DNA of 64,000 nucleotides, from positions 1 to 64,000 of the forward strand of contig NZ_PJIP01000011.1 of the NCBI RefSeq assembly GCF_002929375.1, read 5' to 3'. The DNA is from Arthrobacter sp. DWC3 (lineage in GTDB: Bacteria > Actinomycetota > Actinomycetes > Actinomycetales > Micrococcaceae). Positions within the stretch are counted from its first letter, which is position 1. Every line of letters starts with the position of its first letter. A model generated the notes under the pieces. The model made no database searches. It was not told the DNA's origin and saw only the letters and a program-made list of their open reading frames with translations. The translations under genes and the position numbers were made by a program. Below are positions 26,145-34,917 of the stretch, one piece after another.

Positions 26145-27190
26145 GGAGCGGGATCGCCTTCGGGCTTGAGGTTGCGGGACAGCAGGCGCGGCCCGAGGTC
26201 GTTGACGGACAGCCGCCCCTGGAGGACGGCCACCACGCTCGCGGTGATGGGCATGTCCACGCCGAGCTTCGTGGCGGAGTCGAGGACGGCGTGGGCCGAC
26301 TTGATGCCCTCCGCGGTCTGGTTCATGCGCACTGTGACCTGTTCCAGCGTGAGGCCCTGGCCCAGGAGGTGGCCGGCGGTGTGGTTGCGCGAGAGCGCCG
26401 AGGAGCACGTGGCGATCAGGTCACCCATGCCCGCGAGGCCGGCCAGCGTCTCGGCCTTGCCGCCGAGCGCCACCGCCAGGCGCGTGGTCTCGGCGAGGCC
26501 GCGGGTGATGACGGACGCCTTCGTGTTGTCGCCCATGCGCCGGCCCTCGCAGATGCCGACGGCGAGGGCGATCACGTTCTTGACGATGCCGCCGATCTCC
26601 ACCCCGATCACGTCGGTGGAGGTGTAGGGCCTGAAGTACGACGCCGTGCACGCCGCTGCGATCCAGGCCGCGGTGCCGTGGTCCGGGCATGCGACCACCG
26701 ACGCGGTGGGCTCCTCGCGGGCGATCTCCATGGCGAGGTTGGGCCCCGACAGCACGGCGATGCGCTCCGCCGGCAGTCCGAGCTCCTCGGCGATCACCTC
26801 GCTCATCCGCGCGTCCGTGCCCACCTCGAGACCCTTCATGAGGGAGACGACGACGGCGGTGGCCGGGATGAGCGGGCGCCAGGCCGGGAGCTGCGCGCGA
26901 AGGGTCTGGGCGGGGACGGCGATGACCACGAGGTCGCTCCCCGCGAGGACGGCGTCGACGTCGGTGGACGCGGTGACGTTCGACGGGAGCCGCGTGTCGC
27001 CGAGGTACCGGGAGTTCCGGTGCTCCCCGGTGATCTCGTCGGCCACCTCCTCGCGGCGGGACCAGAGCATCACGGGGGTGTCGGCGGCGGAGTCGGCGAG
27101 GACCTTCGCGAAGGTGGTCCCCCAGCTGCCGGAGCCGAGCACGGCGATCTTCGCGGGTGCAGCGGTCCGGATGTCCGCGGCCGCCGTCAT
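26141..27190 (-). CDS. gpsA: NAD(P)H-dependent glycerol-3-phosphate dehydrogenase GpsA
   Basis: GpsA makes sn-glycerol 3-phosphate for phospholipids. The 349-residue protein has the nucleotide loop IAVLGSGSWGTTFAKVLA, LSGPNLAMEIA, GGIVKNVIALAVGICEG with the catalytic Lys, and GLAGMGDLIATCSSALSRN. Its ATG overlaps the plsC stop as ATGA and its stop overlaps the ddl start. The operon thus feeds both membrane lipid and wall synthesis. Confidence 0.95.
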   Translation of the reverse strand: MTAAADIRTAAPAKIAVLGSGSWGTTFAKVLADSAADTPVMLWSRREEVADEITGEHRNSRYLGDTRLPSNVTASTDVDAVLAGSDLVVIAVPAQTLRAQLPAWRPLIPATAVVVSLMKGLEVGTDARMSEVIAEELGLPAERIAVLSGPNLAMEIAREEPTASVVACPDHGTAAWIAAACTASYFRPYTSTDVIGVEIGGIVKNVIALAVGICEGRRMGDNTKASVITRGLAETTRLAVALGGKAETLAGLAGMGDLIATCSSALSRNHTAGHLLGQGLTLEQVTVRMNQTAEGIKSAHAVLDSATKLGVDMPITASVVAVLQGRLSVNDLGPRLLSRNLKPEGDPAP

Positions 27191-27972
27191 GGCCGTCCTC
27201 CGCGCGGGGACGCGTCCGGGTCGTCGCCGTCCGGGGTCTCCGACCGGCGGCCGAGCCCCTTCTCCTGCTTCCGCGCCGGATCCCAGCGCTCGGCCGGAGG
27301 CTCCTCGCCCCGCAGCTCGGCGAGCAGGGCCGTGATGGCATCGAGGATGCGGTCCGTCGCGGCGTCGAGGGTGGTCCTCGTCAGCGGCGCGCCGTGGAAC
27401 TCGGAGAGGTCCACGGGTTCGCCGACGAGCACGCGCGAGCGCTTGCGCGGGAAGAGGTGGAACCGCTTGGCGTAGCGGGGGAACACCTCGTGGGCACCCC
27501 AGTGCGCGAGGGGCACCACGGGGGCGCCGGTCTGCAGCGCCAGGCGGGCGGCACCCGTGCGGCCCTTCATGGGCCACATGTCCGGATCCCGTGTGAGGGT
27601 GCCCTCGGGGTAGATGATGATGCCCCCGCCATCGGCGAGTGCCTCGCGGGCGGCCTCGAGGGAGCGGTTGGCGCCGGCGGAGCTGCGCTCCACCGGGATC
27701 TGCTTGATGGTGCGCAGGATCCCCCCGATGACGGGCACGCCGAACAGCGACGCCTTGGCGAGGAAGTGCGGCATGACGCCCTGGTTGTAGAGGAAGTGGG
27801 CCACCACCACCGGATCGATCTCCGTGACGTGGTTGGGGCAGACGATCATGCCCGTGCCGCGCGGCAGGTGCTCCTGCCCGCGCCACTCCTTCGCCATCAG
27901 CCCGTTCATCACGGGCCTCACCCAGGAGGCGAGGAACGTGAACATGACCCGTGAGCCCCGGGACTCCCCCAT
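27187..27972 (-). CDS. plsC: 1-acylglycerol-3-phosphate acyltransferase (PlsC family)
   Basis: The protein transfers an acyl chain to lysophosphatidic acid at the inner membrane. It has 261 residues with the acyltransferase motif NHVTEID (HX4D type), GVPVIGGILRTIKQIPVER, and IIYPEGTLTRDP (EGT motif). The C-terminal 35 residues are charged and variable. I chose ATG 27972, 13 bases after murA with GGAG nearby; ATG 27945 is the alternative. It sits in the chain murA-plsC-gpsA-ddl. Confidence 0.9.
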   Translation of the reverse strand: MGESRGSRVMFTFLASWVRPVMNGLMAKEWRGQEHLPRGTGMIVCPNHVTEIDPVVVAHFLYNQGVMPHFLAKASLFGVPVIGGILRTIKQIPVERSSAGANRSLEAAREALADGGGIIIYPEGTLTRDPDMWPMKGRTGAARLALQTGAPVVPLAHWGAHEVFPRYAKRFHLFPRKRSRVLVGEPVDLSEFHGAPLTRTTLDAATDRILDAITALLAELRGEEPPAERWDPARKQEKGLGRRSETPDGDDPDASPRGGRP

Positions 27973-27985
27973 CGCTCCGGACCGC

Positions 27986-29335
27986 CTAGGAGAAGACCAC
28001 GGCGGGAACCGGCGCGTCCTCCGTGACGTCGAAGTCGGCACCGAGACCCTCGAGCTTGTCCTGGAAGCGCTCGTAGCCGCGGTTGATGAGCTCGATCCCG
28101 GTGACACGCGAGACGCCGTCGGCGGCGAGAGCCGCGATGAGGTGGCTGAAGCCGCCGCGCAGGTCGGGGATGTCGATGTCCGCGCCGCGCAGCTGGGTGG
28201 GCCCGGAGATCACGGCGGAGTGGAGGAAGTTGCGCTGCCCGAAGCGGCACGGGACGCTGCCCAGGCACTCGCGGTGCAGCTGGATGTTGGCGCCCATGCG
28301 GATCAGCGCCTCCGTGAAGCCGAAGCGCTGCTCGTACACCGTCTCGTGCACGATCGACACGCCGGTGGCCTGCGTGAGGGCCACGACGAGGGGCTGCTGC
28401 CAGTCGGTCATGAAGCCGGGGTGCACGTCCGTCTCCAGCACCAGCGGCTTCAGCGCGCCTCCCGGGTGGTAGAAGCGGATGCCCTCGTCGTCCACGTCGA
28501 AGGCCCCGCCGATCTTCCGGTAGGTGTTGAGGAACGCGGTGAGGTCGAGCTGGCGCGCGCCCTCCACGTAGATGTCGCCCTTGGTGACCAGGGCCGCGGA
28601 CGCCCACGAGGCCGTCTCGTTGCGGTCGGAGATGGCCTTGTGGTTGTACCCGGTCAGCTCCGCGACGCCCTCGATGCGGATCACGCGGTCCGTCTGCACC
28701 GTGATGATGGCGCCCATCTTCTGCAGCACGGCGATGAGGTCCATGATCTCGGGCTCCACGGCGGCACCGGAGAGCTCGGTGATGCCCTCGGCGCGGATGG
28801 CCGTGAGGAGCACCTGCTCCGTGGCGCCGACGCTCGGGTACGGGAGTGTGAGCTTCGCCCCGTGGAGGCCCTTGGGCGCGGAGATGGAGATGCCGCCGGG
28901 GCGCTTGTCGACCACGGCCCCGAAGTTGCGGAGGACCTCGAGGTGGTAGTCGATGGGGCGGTCGCCGATCTTGCAGCCGCCGAGGTCGGGGATGAAGGCC
29001 TCGCCGATGCTGTGCATCAGGGGTCCGCAGAAGAGGATGGGGATCCGCGAATCGCCGGCGTGGGCGTCGATGTCCTTGGACATCGCCATCTTCGCGTTGA
29101 TCGGGTCCATCGTGAGGTCGCCCGTGACCGGGTCCTTGGTCACCGTCACCCCGTGCAGCTGCAGGAGGCTCCTGACCACGTCGACGTCCTTGATCTCCGG
29201 GACGTTGCGGAGGACGGACGGCGTGTTGCCCAGCAGGGAGGCGACCATCGCCTTCGGAACCAGGTTCTTCGCACCGCGGACGGAGACTTTGCCGGTCAGC
29301 GGGATGCCGCCGCGGATGGTCAGGACGCTACCCAT
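27986..29335 (-). CDS. murA: UDP-N-acetylglucosamine 1-carboxyvinyltransferase MurA
   Basis: MurA adds enolpyruvate to UDP-GlcNAc, the first committed step of peptidoglycan. The 449-residue protein has VSVRGAKNLVPKAMVASLL with the substrate Lys/Asn, and LGGCKIGDRPIDYHL, in which Cys121 lines up with the fosfomycin target Cys115 of E. coli. Mycobacteria have Asp there, so this enzyme keeps the fosfomycin-type residue. A TATGCT -10-like hexamer about 65 bases upstream and GAGGAAAA near the ATG mark its own promoter and ribosome site. Confidence 0.95.
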   Translation of the reverse strand: MGSVLTIRGGIPLTGKVSVRGAKNLVPKAMVASLLGNTPSVLRNVPEIKDVDVVRSLLQLHGVTVTKDPVTGDLTMDPINAKMAMSKDIDAHAGDSRIPILFCGPLMHSIGEAFIPDLGGCKIGDRPIDYHLEVLRNFGAVVDKRPGGISISAPKGLHGAKLTLPYPSVGATEQVLLTAIRAEGITELSGAAVEPEIMDLIAVLQKMGAIITVQTDRVIRIEGVAELTGYNHKAISDRNETASWASAALVTKGDIYVEGARQLDLTAFLNTYRKIGGAFDVDDEGIRFYHPGGALKPLVLETDVHPGFMTDWQQPLVVALTQATGVSIVHETVYEQRFGFTEALIRMGANIQLHRECLGSVPCRFGQRNFLHSAVISGPTQLRGADIDIPDLRGGFSHLIAALAADGVSRVTGIELINRGYERFQDKLEGLGADFDVTEDAPVPAVVFS

Positions 29336-29555
29336 GAATACCTATTTTCCTCATACGTTGAACCCCCGCGGACTCGAAAATGCTCGTTCCAAGCATAGGA
29401 GCACCGCGCGGCAGACAGAAATACAAGGGTACGTCGTGCACTCCCTGTTCACTGGGGAAGAACCAGCACGGGTGCGTCGTCATTCCTTCAGGACCCCGGA
29501 ACGGGGCGTGACGCGCACTACACCGGGCCGCGCCCGGGCACCGGAGCCACCCCGG

Positions 29556-30155
29556 TCAGGTACGGGCGGGCAGCGTGGTGGGCTTCCAGGAGGGCCGGCT
29601 TGCCTCGAACGCCGTGATGTGCTCCTCCTGGCGGAGGGTCAGTCCGATGTCGTCGAGGCCCTCGAGGAGGCGCCACCGCGTGTAGTCGTCGATCTGGAAG
29701 GGCGCGCTCACCGGCCCGCACTGCACACTGCGGGCCCCGAGGTCGACGGTCACCGTGGCGCCCGGCTCGTTCTCGAGGATCTTCCAGATGAGCTCGATGT
29801 CGTCCTGGGCCACCTGCGCCGCCACGAGCCCCTGCTTGCCCGAGTTGCCGCGGAAGATGTCGGCGAACCGCGAGGACAGGACGGCCCTGAACCCGTAGTC
29901 CTTCAGCGCCCACACCGCGTGCTCGCGGGACGAGCCGGTGCCGAAATCCGGGCCGGCGACCAGCACGGTGCCGCGGGAGTAGGGCTCCCGGTTGAGGATG
30001 AAGCCCTCCTCCTTGCGCCAGCCCGCGAACAGGGCGTCCTCGAACCCCGTGCGCGTGATGCGCTTCAGGTACACGGCGGGGATGATCTGGTCGGTGTCGA
30101 TGTTGCTCTGGCGCAGCGGGACGCCGATGCCGGTGTGCGTGGTGATCTTCTTCAT
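29556..30155 (-). CDS. leuD: 3-isopropylmalate dehydratase small subunit LeuD
   Basis: LeuD with LeuC isomerises 2- to 3-isopropylmalate in leucine synthesis. The 199-residue protein has the family pattern [39 protein letters not shown] and [13 protein letters not shown]-like [19 protein letters not shown]. Its ATG follows TAGGAG and lies nine bases after the leuC stop, so the two are co-translated. Confidence 0.95.
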   Translation of the reverse strand: MKKITTHTGIGVPLRQSNIDTDQIIPAVYLKRITRTGFEDALFAGWRKEEGFILNREPYSRGTVLVAGPDFGTGSSREHAVWALKDYGFRAVLSSRFADIFRGNSGKQGLVAAQVAQDDIELIWKILENEPGATVTVDLGARSVQCGPVSAPFQIDDYTRWRLLEGLDDIGLTLRQEEHITAFEASRPSWKPTTLPART

Positions 30156-30164
30156 GGCGGGCTC

Positions 30165-31634
30165 CTAGGCGGCGGGGACGGTGGAGGGGGCGGGGGCCGG
30201 CGAGCCCGTCGCGGGCTGCGGGGCGAGGTCCGACGGCGAACTGAGGGTGCCACGCACGGCGGTGGCCGCCGCGACGACGGGCGAGACGAGGTGCGTGCGT
30301 CCGCCCTTGCCCTGCCGGCCCTCGAAGTTCCGGTTCGACGTCGACGCGCACCGCTCCCCCGGCGCGAGCTGGTCGGGGTTCATCCCGAGGCACATGGAGC
30401 AGCCGGCGAACCGCCATTCCGCGCCGAAGTCCTTGAACACGCGGTCCAGTCCCTCGGCCTCGGCCTGCAGGCGGACGCGCGCCGATCCCGGGACCACCAT
30501 CATGCGCACGGCGGGGTCCTTCCGGCGTCCCCGGATGATGTCCGCGGCGATGCGGAGGTCCTCGATGCGGCTGTTCGTGCAGGAGCCGAGGAAGACGGTG
30601 TCCACCCGGATGTCCTTCATGGGCGTGCCCGGCTCGAGGGCCATGTAGTCCAGCGCCCGGCTGCAGGCCGCCTTGTCGTTCTCGTCGGCGAAGTCGTCGG
30701 GCGAGGGCACGGACTGCGAGAGCGAGACGCCCTGGCCGGGGTTCGTGCCCCACGTGACGAACGGCTCGAGCTCGCCGGCGTCGAGGAACACCTCGGCGTC
30801 GAAGACGGCGTCGTCGTCGGTCCGCAGTTCACGCCAGTCCGCGACGGCGGCGTCCCAGTCCGCGCCCTCGGGGGCGTGCGGGCGGCCCTTGAGGTACTCG
30901 AAGGTGGTGTCGTCAGGGGCCACCATGCCGGCGCGCGCCCCGGCTTCGATGGACATGTTGCAGATGGTCATGCGCGCCTCCATCGACAGGGAGCGGATGG
31001 CCGAGCCGCGGTACTCGAGCACGTAGCCCTGGCCGCCGCCGGTGCCGATCTTGGCGATCACCGCGAGGATGATGTCCTTGGACGTGACGCCGGGCTTCAG
31101 GGTGCCCTCGACGGTGATGCCCATGGTGCGGAAGGGCTTCAGGGAGAGCGTCTGCGTGGCCATCACGTGCTCCACCTCGGAGGTGCCGATGCCGATCGCG
31201 AGCGCGCCGAACGCGCCGTGGGTGGAGGTGTGTGAATCGCCGCAGACCACCGTCAGGCCCGGCTGCGTGAGCCCCAGCTGCGGCCCCACCACGTGCACGA
31301 TGCCCTGCTCGGCGTCACCCAGCGAGTGCAGGCGGACGCCAAACTCCCGGCAGTTGGCGCGGAGTGTCTCGATCTGCGTGCGGCTCGTCAGGTCGGCGAT
31401 CGGCTTGTCGATGTCCAGCGTGGGGGTGTTGTGGTCCTCGGTGGCGATCGTCAGGTCGGGCCGGCGGAGCGGCCGCCCGGCGAGGCGGAGACCCTCGAAA
31501 GCCTGCGGCGAGGTCACCTCGTGGACAAGGTGCAGGTCGATGTAGAGGAGGTCGGGCTGCGCCTCCGCGCCGACGACGTCGCCCTTGCGGACCACGTGCG
31601 CGTCCCAGACCTTCTCTGCCAGTGTCTTGCCCAT
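30165..31634 (-). CDS. leuC: 3-isopropylmalate dehydratase large subunit LeuC
   Basis: LeuC carries the [4Fe-4S] cluster of isopropylmalate isomerase. The 489-residue protein has [63 protein letters not shown] and [11 protein letters not shown], which provide the three cluster Cys. ATG 31634 has AGAAGGA at suitable distance. It is transcribed away from the IclR gene, with a palindrome in the shared control region. Confidence 0.96.
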   Translation of the reverse strand: MGKTLAEKVWDAHVVRKGDVVGAEAQPDLLYIDLHLVHEVTSPQAFEGLRLAGRPLRRPDLTIATEDHNTPTLDIDKPIADLTSRTQIETLRANCREFGVRLHSLGDAEQGIVHVVGPQLGLTQPGLTVVCGDSHTSTHGAFGALAIGIGTSEVEHVMATQTLSLKPFRTMGITVEGTLKPGVTSKDIILAVIAKIGTGGGQGYVLEYRGSAIRSLSMEARMTICNMSIEAGARAGMVAPDDTTFEYLKGRPHAPEGADWDAAVADWRELRTDDDAVFDAEVFLDAGELEPFVTWGTNPGQGVSLSQSVPSPDDFADENDKAACSRALDYMALEPGTPMKDIRVDTVFLGSCTNSRIEDLRIAADIIRGRRKDPAVRMMVVPGSARVRLQAEAEGLDRVFKDFGAEWRFAGCSMCLGMNPDQLAPGERCASTSNRNFEGRQGKGGRTHLVSPVVAAATAVRGTLSSPSDLAPQPATGSPAPAPSTVPAA

Positions 31635-31746
31635 GATGATCGTCCTTCTGGAGTTCCGGCGAACCGGACCCGATCGGGGCCCGGTAGGACCAATGCGTCT
31701 GCAACTCAACCAGCGCCCGGCGGCGAGGGCCAGTCCGGCGGGTTGC

Positions 31747-31763
31747 GTCTCAGATAATGAGAC
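31747..31763. promoter_or_regulatory. operator-like palindrome and -10 between leuC and the IclR gene
   Basis: GTCTCA-GATAA-TGAGAC is a perfect 6+6 inverted repeat. GATAAT (31753-31758) inside it is a near-consensus -10 for the plus-strand IclR gene. The site lies 15 bases before that ATG and about 113 bases before leuC. It suits binding of the IclR protein to both promoters. Confidence 0.55.
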
Positions 31764-31777
31764 GGCAGTATCAACCT

Positions 31778-32497
31778 ATGGACAATTCTAGTGGCGTCGG
31801 CGTGATCGACAAGGCCGCGCTCGTACTCGACGCCCTCGAGGCCGGCCCCACCACGCTCGCCCAGCTCGTGGCATCGACCGGGCTCGCCCGGCCCACGGTG
31901 CACCGCCTCGCCCTGGCCCTCGCCCACCACCGCCTGGTGGGCCGGGACATCCAGGGGCGCTTCGTCCTCGGCAGCAGGCTCGTGGAGCTCGCGTCCGCGG
32001 CCGGCGAGGACCGCCTGATCGCGGCCGCAGGGCCCGTGCTCCTCCACCTGCGGGACGCGACGGGCGAGAGCGCCCAGCTGTTCCGCCGGCAGGGCGACTG
32101 GCGCGTGTGCGTTGCCTCCGCCGAGCGCCCCGTGGGGCTGCGGGACACCATCCCGGTCGGCACGCAGCTGTCCATGAAGGCCGGTTCGGCGGCCCAGTGC
32201 CTGCTCGCGTGGGAGGACCACGACCGCCTCCTCATGGGACTGCAGAACGCGCGGTTCACCCCGACCGTCCTGGCCGGAGTCCGACGGCGCGGCTGGGCGC
32301 AGAGCCTCGGCGAGCGCGAGGCCGGCGTGGCGTCCGTCTCAGCGCCGGTGCGCGGCCCGTCGGGGCGCGTCATCGCGGCCGTGTCGATCTCCGGCCCGAT
32401 GGAACGCCTCACCCGGCAGCCGGGCCGCATCCACGCGGAGGTCGTCTCCGACGCCGCGCGCCAGCTGACGCTCGCCGTCGGTCCAGCGGCCGACTGA
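31778..32497 (+). CDS. IclR-family regulator, probable NdgR-like controller of leuCD
   Basis: The 239-residue protein has an N-terminal HTH (VIDKAALVLDALEAGPTTLAQLV, read as residues 8-30, then GLARPTVHRLALALAHH) and an IclR effector domain (about 75-235). NdgR/LtbR regulators lie divergent from leuCD across actinobacteria and repress or activate leucine genes; this gene has exactly that place. I chose ATG 31778, which follows the promoter palindrome by about one leader length; an in-frame ATG at 31757 lies within the palindrome. Confidence 0.88.
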   Translation: MDNSSGVGVIDKAALVLDALEAGPTTLAQLVASTGLARPTVHRLALALAHHRLVGRDIQGRFVLGSRLVELASAAGEDRLIAAAGPVLLHLRDATGESAQLFRRQGDWRVCVASAERPVGLRDTIPVGTQLSMKAGSAAQCLLAWEDHDRLLMGLQNARFTPTVLAGVRRRGWAQSLGEREAGVASVSAPVRGPSGRVIAAVSISGPMERLTRQPGRIHAEVVSDAARQLTLAVGPAAD

Positions 32498-32498
32498 C

Positions 32499-33062
32499 GT
32501 GACGATCGACCTGCGGGAGGACCCGGCCGCCGCTCCTGCCCGGTATGCCGTCTTCCTCCGCGGGGTCAACGTCGGCGGGGTGACGGTCCGGATGGCCGAG
32601 CTCCGCGACGTGCTCGCGCAGCTTCCCGTGAGTGAGGTCGCGACGGTCCTCGCCAGCGGCAACGTAACCTGCTCCTCCGCCCTCGAGTCCGCCGCGCTGA
32701 AGAGCCGTATCGAGGAGGCCCTGAGCAGCCGCTTCGGCTACACGGCGTGGGTGATCGTCGTCGGGGCCGCCGAGCTGGGCGCGATCGCCGCATCCGTGCC
32801 GCGGCCTGCCGACGACGCCGGTGACATCCACACCTACGTCACCCTGTTCACCGGGACCGCCGAGCTCGCGGCATTCCTCGAGGACGCACACCACCTGCAC
32901 CCGGCGGTGCTGGCCGGGGGCACAGCGATCGGGTGGTTCTCCCCGAAGGGGCAGTCCACCGACGTGCCCCTCGCCCGGCTCCTCGCCCGGACCCGGTACG
33001 CGGCGACGTCCACCACGCGGAACACCAACACCCTGGCCAAGGTCCTGCGCCTGCTCGCCTGA
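32499..33062 (+). CDS. DUF1697 family protein
   Basis: The 187-residue protein shows the DUF1697 pattern: YAVFLRGVNVGGVTVRMAEL, VATVLASGNVTCSS, a central domain, and the end TSTTRNTNTLAKVLRLL. Function is unknown; the family is soluble and common in bacteria. The start is GTG 32499, one base after the IclR stop, so the two genes are cotranscribed. Confidence 0.88.
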   Translation: MTIDLREDPAAAPARYAVFLRGVNVGGVTVRMAELRDVLAQLPVSEVATVLASGNVTCSSALESAALKSRIEEALSSRFGYTAWVIVVGAAELGAIAASVPRPADDAGDIHTYVTLFTGTAELAAFLEDAHHLHPAVLAGGTAIGWFSPKGQSTDVPLARLLARTRYAATSTTRNTNTLAKVLRLLA

Positions 33063-33130
33063 ACCACGCGGCGCTCCGCCCCGGGTTGGTAGTCTTCGAG
33101 CACGCCTCCAGGACCAGCCGAAGGACCCCC

Positions 33131-33778
33131 ATGCGCCTCATCGCCCAGGATTGCTACCAGCTCGAGCAGCAGAAGGGTTCGCACGGTTTCGTGGTGGCCG
33201 GCGCCGGGCGCACGGCGGTCGTGGACCCCGGCCTGTCCCTCGGGTTCGACGGCGTGATCGCCGAACTGCGGGCCGCCGAGGCGACCACGGGTCCCGTCAC
33301 GGACATCGTGCTCACCCACTACGATGTGGACCACGCGCAGGCGGCGCGGCGGCTCCAGGAGGCGCTCGGCGCCACGGTGTGGATCGGCGCGGCGGACGCC
33401 GCCATCCTGCGCGGACGCGTCAGGCCGCGGACGGTGTTCCGGAAAGTCGTGCTCCGGCTGGCGCGCGTGACGCTGCCGGTCGGCACGAAGGAACTCAGCG
33501 GTTCGGGCGAGATCTTCCCGGGCCTGGCGTACTTCCCGACGCCCGGCCACACCCCCGGCCACTACGCCTACCAGTGGCGCGGCGTGCTGTTCAGCGGCGA
33601 CTCGGCCACGGTGGCCGCCGACGGCGGCGTCAGCGACTTTCCGGCGCTCCTCGTCGACGACAAGCCGACGGCGGCGGGCAGCGTCCGGCTGCTCGCCGAG
33701 CGCATCGGCGCGGGCTCCGTGGACTGGGTCTGCCCGGGCCACAACGCCGTCGCGAGGGTCGCCCGGCCCGCCGCCTGA
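33131..33778 (+). CDS. MBL-fold metallo-hydrolase
   Basis: This 215-residue protein has the metallo-beta-lactamase fold: VVDPGLS, the metal site THYDVDHAQAA, PTPGHTPGHYAY, LFSGDS and a final VCPGHNA. The first motif reads HYDVDH rather than HxHxDH, so one of the usual zinc His is replaced by Asp. Start ATG 33131 has GAAGGA upstream and TAGTCT about 40 bases before it. Substrate unknown; similar proteins act on thioesters, lactones or nucleotides. Confidence 0.85.
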   Translation: MRLIAQDCYQLEQQKGSHGFVVAGAGRTAVVDPGLSLGFDGVIAELRAAEATTGPVTDIVLTHYDVDHAQAARRLQEALGATVWIGAADAAILRGRVRPRTVFRKVVLRLARVTLPVGTKELSGSGEIFPGLAYFPTPGHTPGHYAYQWRGVLFSGDSATVAADGGVSDFPALLVDDKPTAAGSVRLLAERIGAGSVDWVCPGHNAVARVARPAA

Positions 33779-33801
33779 GCCCGCGCCAGGCCCCTGGCCG
33801 A

Positions 33802-33824
33802 CGGCGGCAGCCCGCTTGCCGCCG
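33802..33824 (+). terminator. hairpin after the MBL-fold gene
   Basis: CGGCGGCA and TGCCGCCG form an eight-base stem with a seven-base loop, 24 bases after the stop. Just beyond, an 11-base unit (CCGGTCATCGG) is duplicated in tandem at 33829-33839 and 33840-33850. Confidence 0.4.
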
Positions 33825-33857
33825 CCGGCCGGTCATCGGCCGGTCATCGGCCGCTCG

Positions 33858-34688
33858 TCAGCCGGCCGTGACGCTCGTCCGGCCGGCGTTCTGCGACGCC
33901 CACTCCAGGGCGTAGTCGGCCACCTCTTCCCAGCCGGGTTCCCCGCACGTCCAGTGCGACCGGCCCGCGAACTCGTGGTAGTCCGTCACGGCCGCCGACT
34001 TCTGGTAGTGGCGGGCGTTGGAGCGGTTGACCGACGGCGGCATGATGTGGTCCTTGCTCCCGGCGATGAACAGCAGGGGCGGCCGGTCGTCCAGCGAGTA
34101 GTCCACCCAGGTCTCCTGCCGCCCTGGCTTGAAGTTCGCGAGCAGCCCGTACGCCCAGACCCAGTTGCCCGGGGCGGGGATGTGGTACCGCTCGTACACG
34201 ATCGCCGACTCCTCCTCGCTCAGGGTGTTGGTGAAGGCGTAGTGGAACTGCTGGGGCGTGTAGGCGAAGGCCTGCCGGAGGTACTTCGGGTTGCTGAGGA
34301 TCGGGAAGAACGTTCGCAGCTGCGACGGCGGGGTGACGCGCACGCCCTCCGTGGGGGCCGAGTTGATCGCGACGGCAGCGGCCCCGAGTCCCCGTGCCGC
34401 CAGGAGCTGCGTCAGCGCGCCGCCGAAGGAGTGGCCCATGATGATGGGCGGCCGGTCCAGGGACCGGATCACCCCGGCGAGGCGCTCCACGGTCTCGGGG
34501 ACGGTGAGCCGGGCGATGATGTCCGGATTCTGGCGGAGGGCCTCGACCTCGATCTCGAAGCCCGGATACGCCGGAGCCAGGACCCGGTAGCCCTTGCGCT
34601 CGTAGTGGGTGACCCAGTCCTCCCAGCTGCGCGGGGTCATCCACAACCCGTGGATGAGGACGATGGTGTCAGGACGCTCTGTGGTCAT
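33858..34688 (-). CDS. alpha/beta hydrolase
   Basis: The 276-residue enzyme has the oxyanion motif VLIHGLWM, the nucleophile elbow IIMGHSFGGALTQ, an acid-bearing LLFIAGSKDHIMP, and a late HW (GRSHWTCG) that can supply the catalytic His. It resembles non-haem haloperoxidase and lipase-like members. The frame is open further upstream, but ATG 34688 opens directly before the conserved start (TERPDTIVLIHG). It stands alone. Substrate unknown. Confidence 0.85.
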   Translation of the reverse strand: MTTERPDTIVLIHGLWMTPRSWEDWVTHYERKGYRVLAPAYPGFEIEVEALRQNPDIIARLTVPETVERLAGVIRSLDRPPIIMGHSFGGALTQLLAARGLGAAAVAINSAPTEGVRVTPPSQLRTFFPILSNPKYLRQAFAYTPQQFHYAFTNTLSEEESAIVYERYHIPAPGNWVWAYGLLANFKPGRQETWVDYSLDDRPPLLFIAGSKDHIMPPSVNRSNARHYQKSAAVTDYHEFAGRSHWTCGEPGWEEVADYALEWASQNAGRTSVTAG

Positions 34689-34917
34689 GGTCGTTCCGAT
34701 CGCTCGCTCGTGGACTACGGGGAAACCCGTGCGCGACGGCGCGGTCATCACGGCGCGGTCGACACGGCGCGCGTGTCCCGCCGACGATCGCGATTCTCCG
34801 TGCCTCCCGGCTCGGGCCTCCATTGTCAGCCTGCGCGGCTGCGGCCGACCCCGATCGCCCGCATATTTCGTCCCGCGGGCCGATGTGACGGGGCGGCGGC
34901 CTCCTGCGGGACGGCGC

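Noticed and set aside
33829-33850. Tandem 11-base duplication as an attachment site
   Set aside because: No integrase or mobile element is nearby; it is a simple duplication in a convergent gap.
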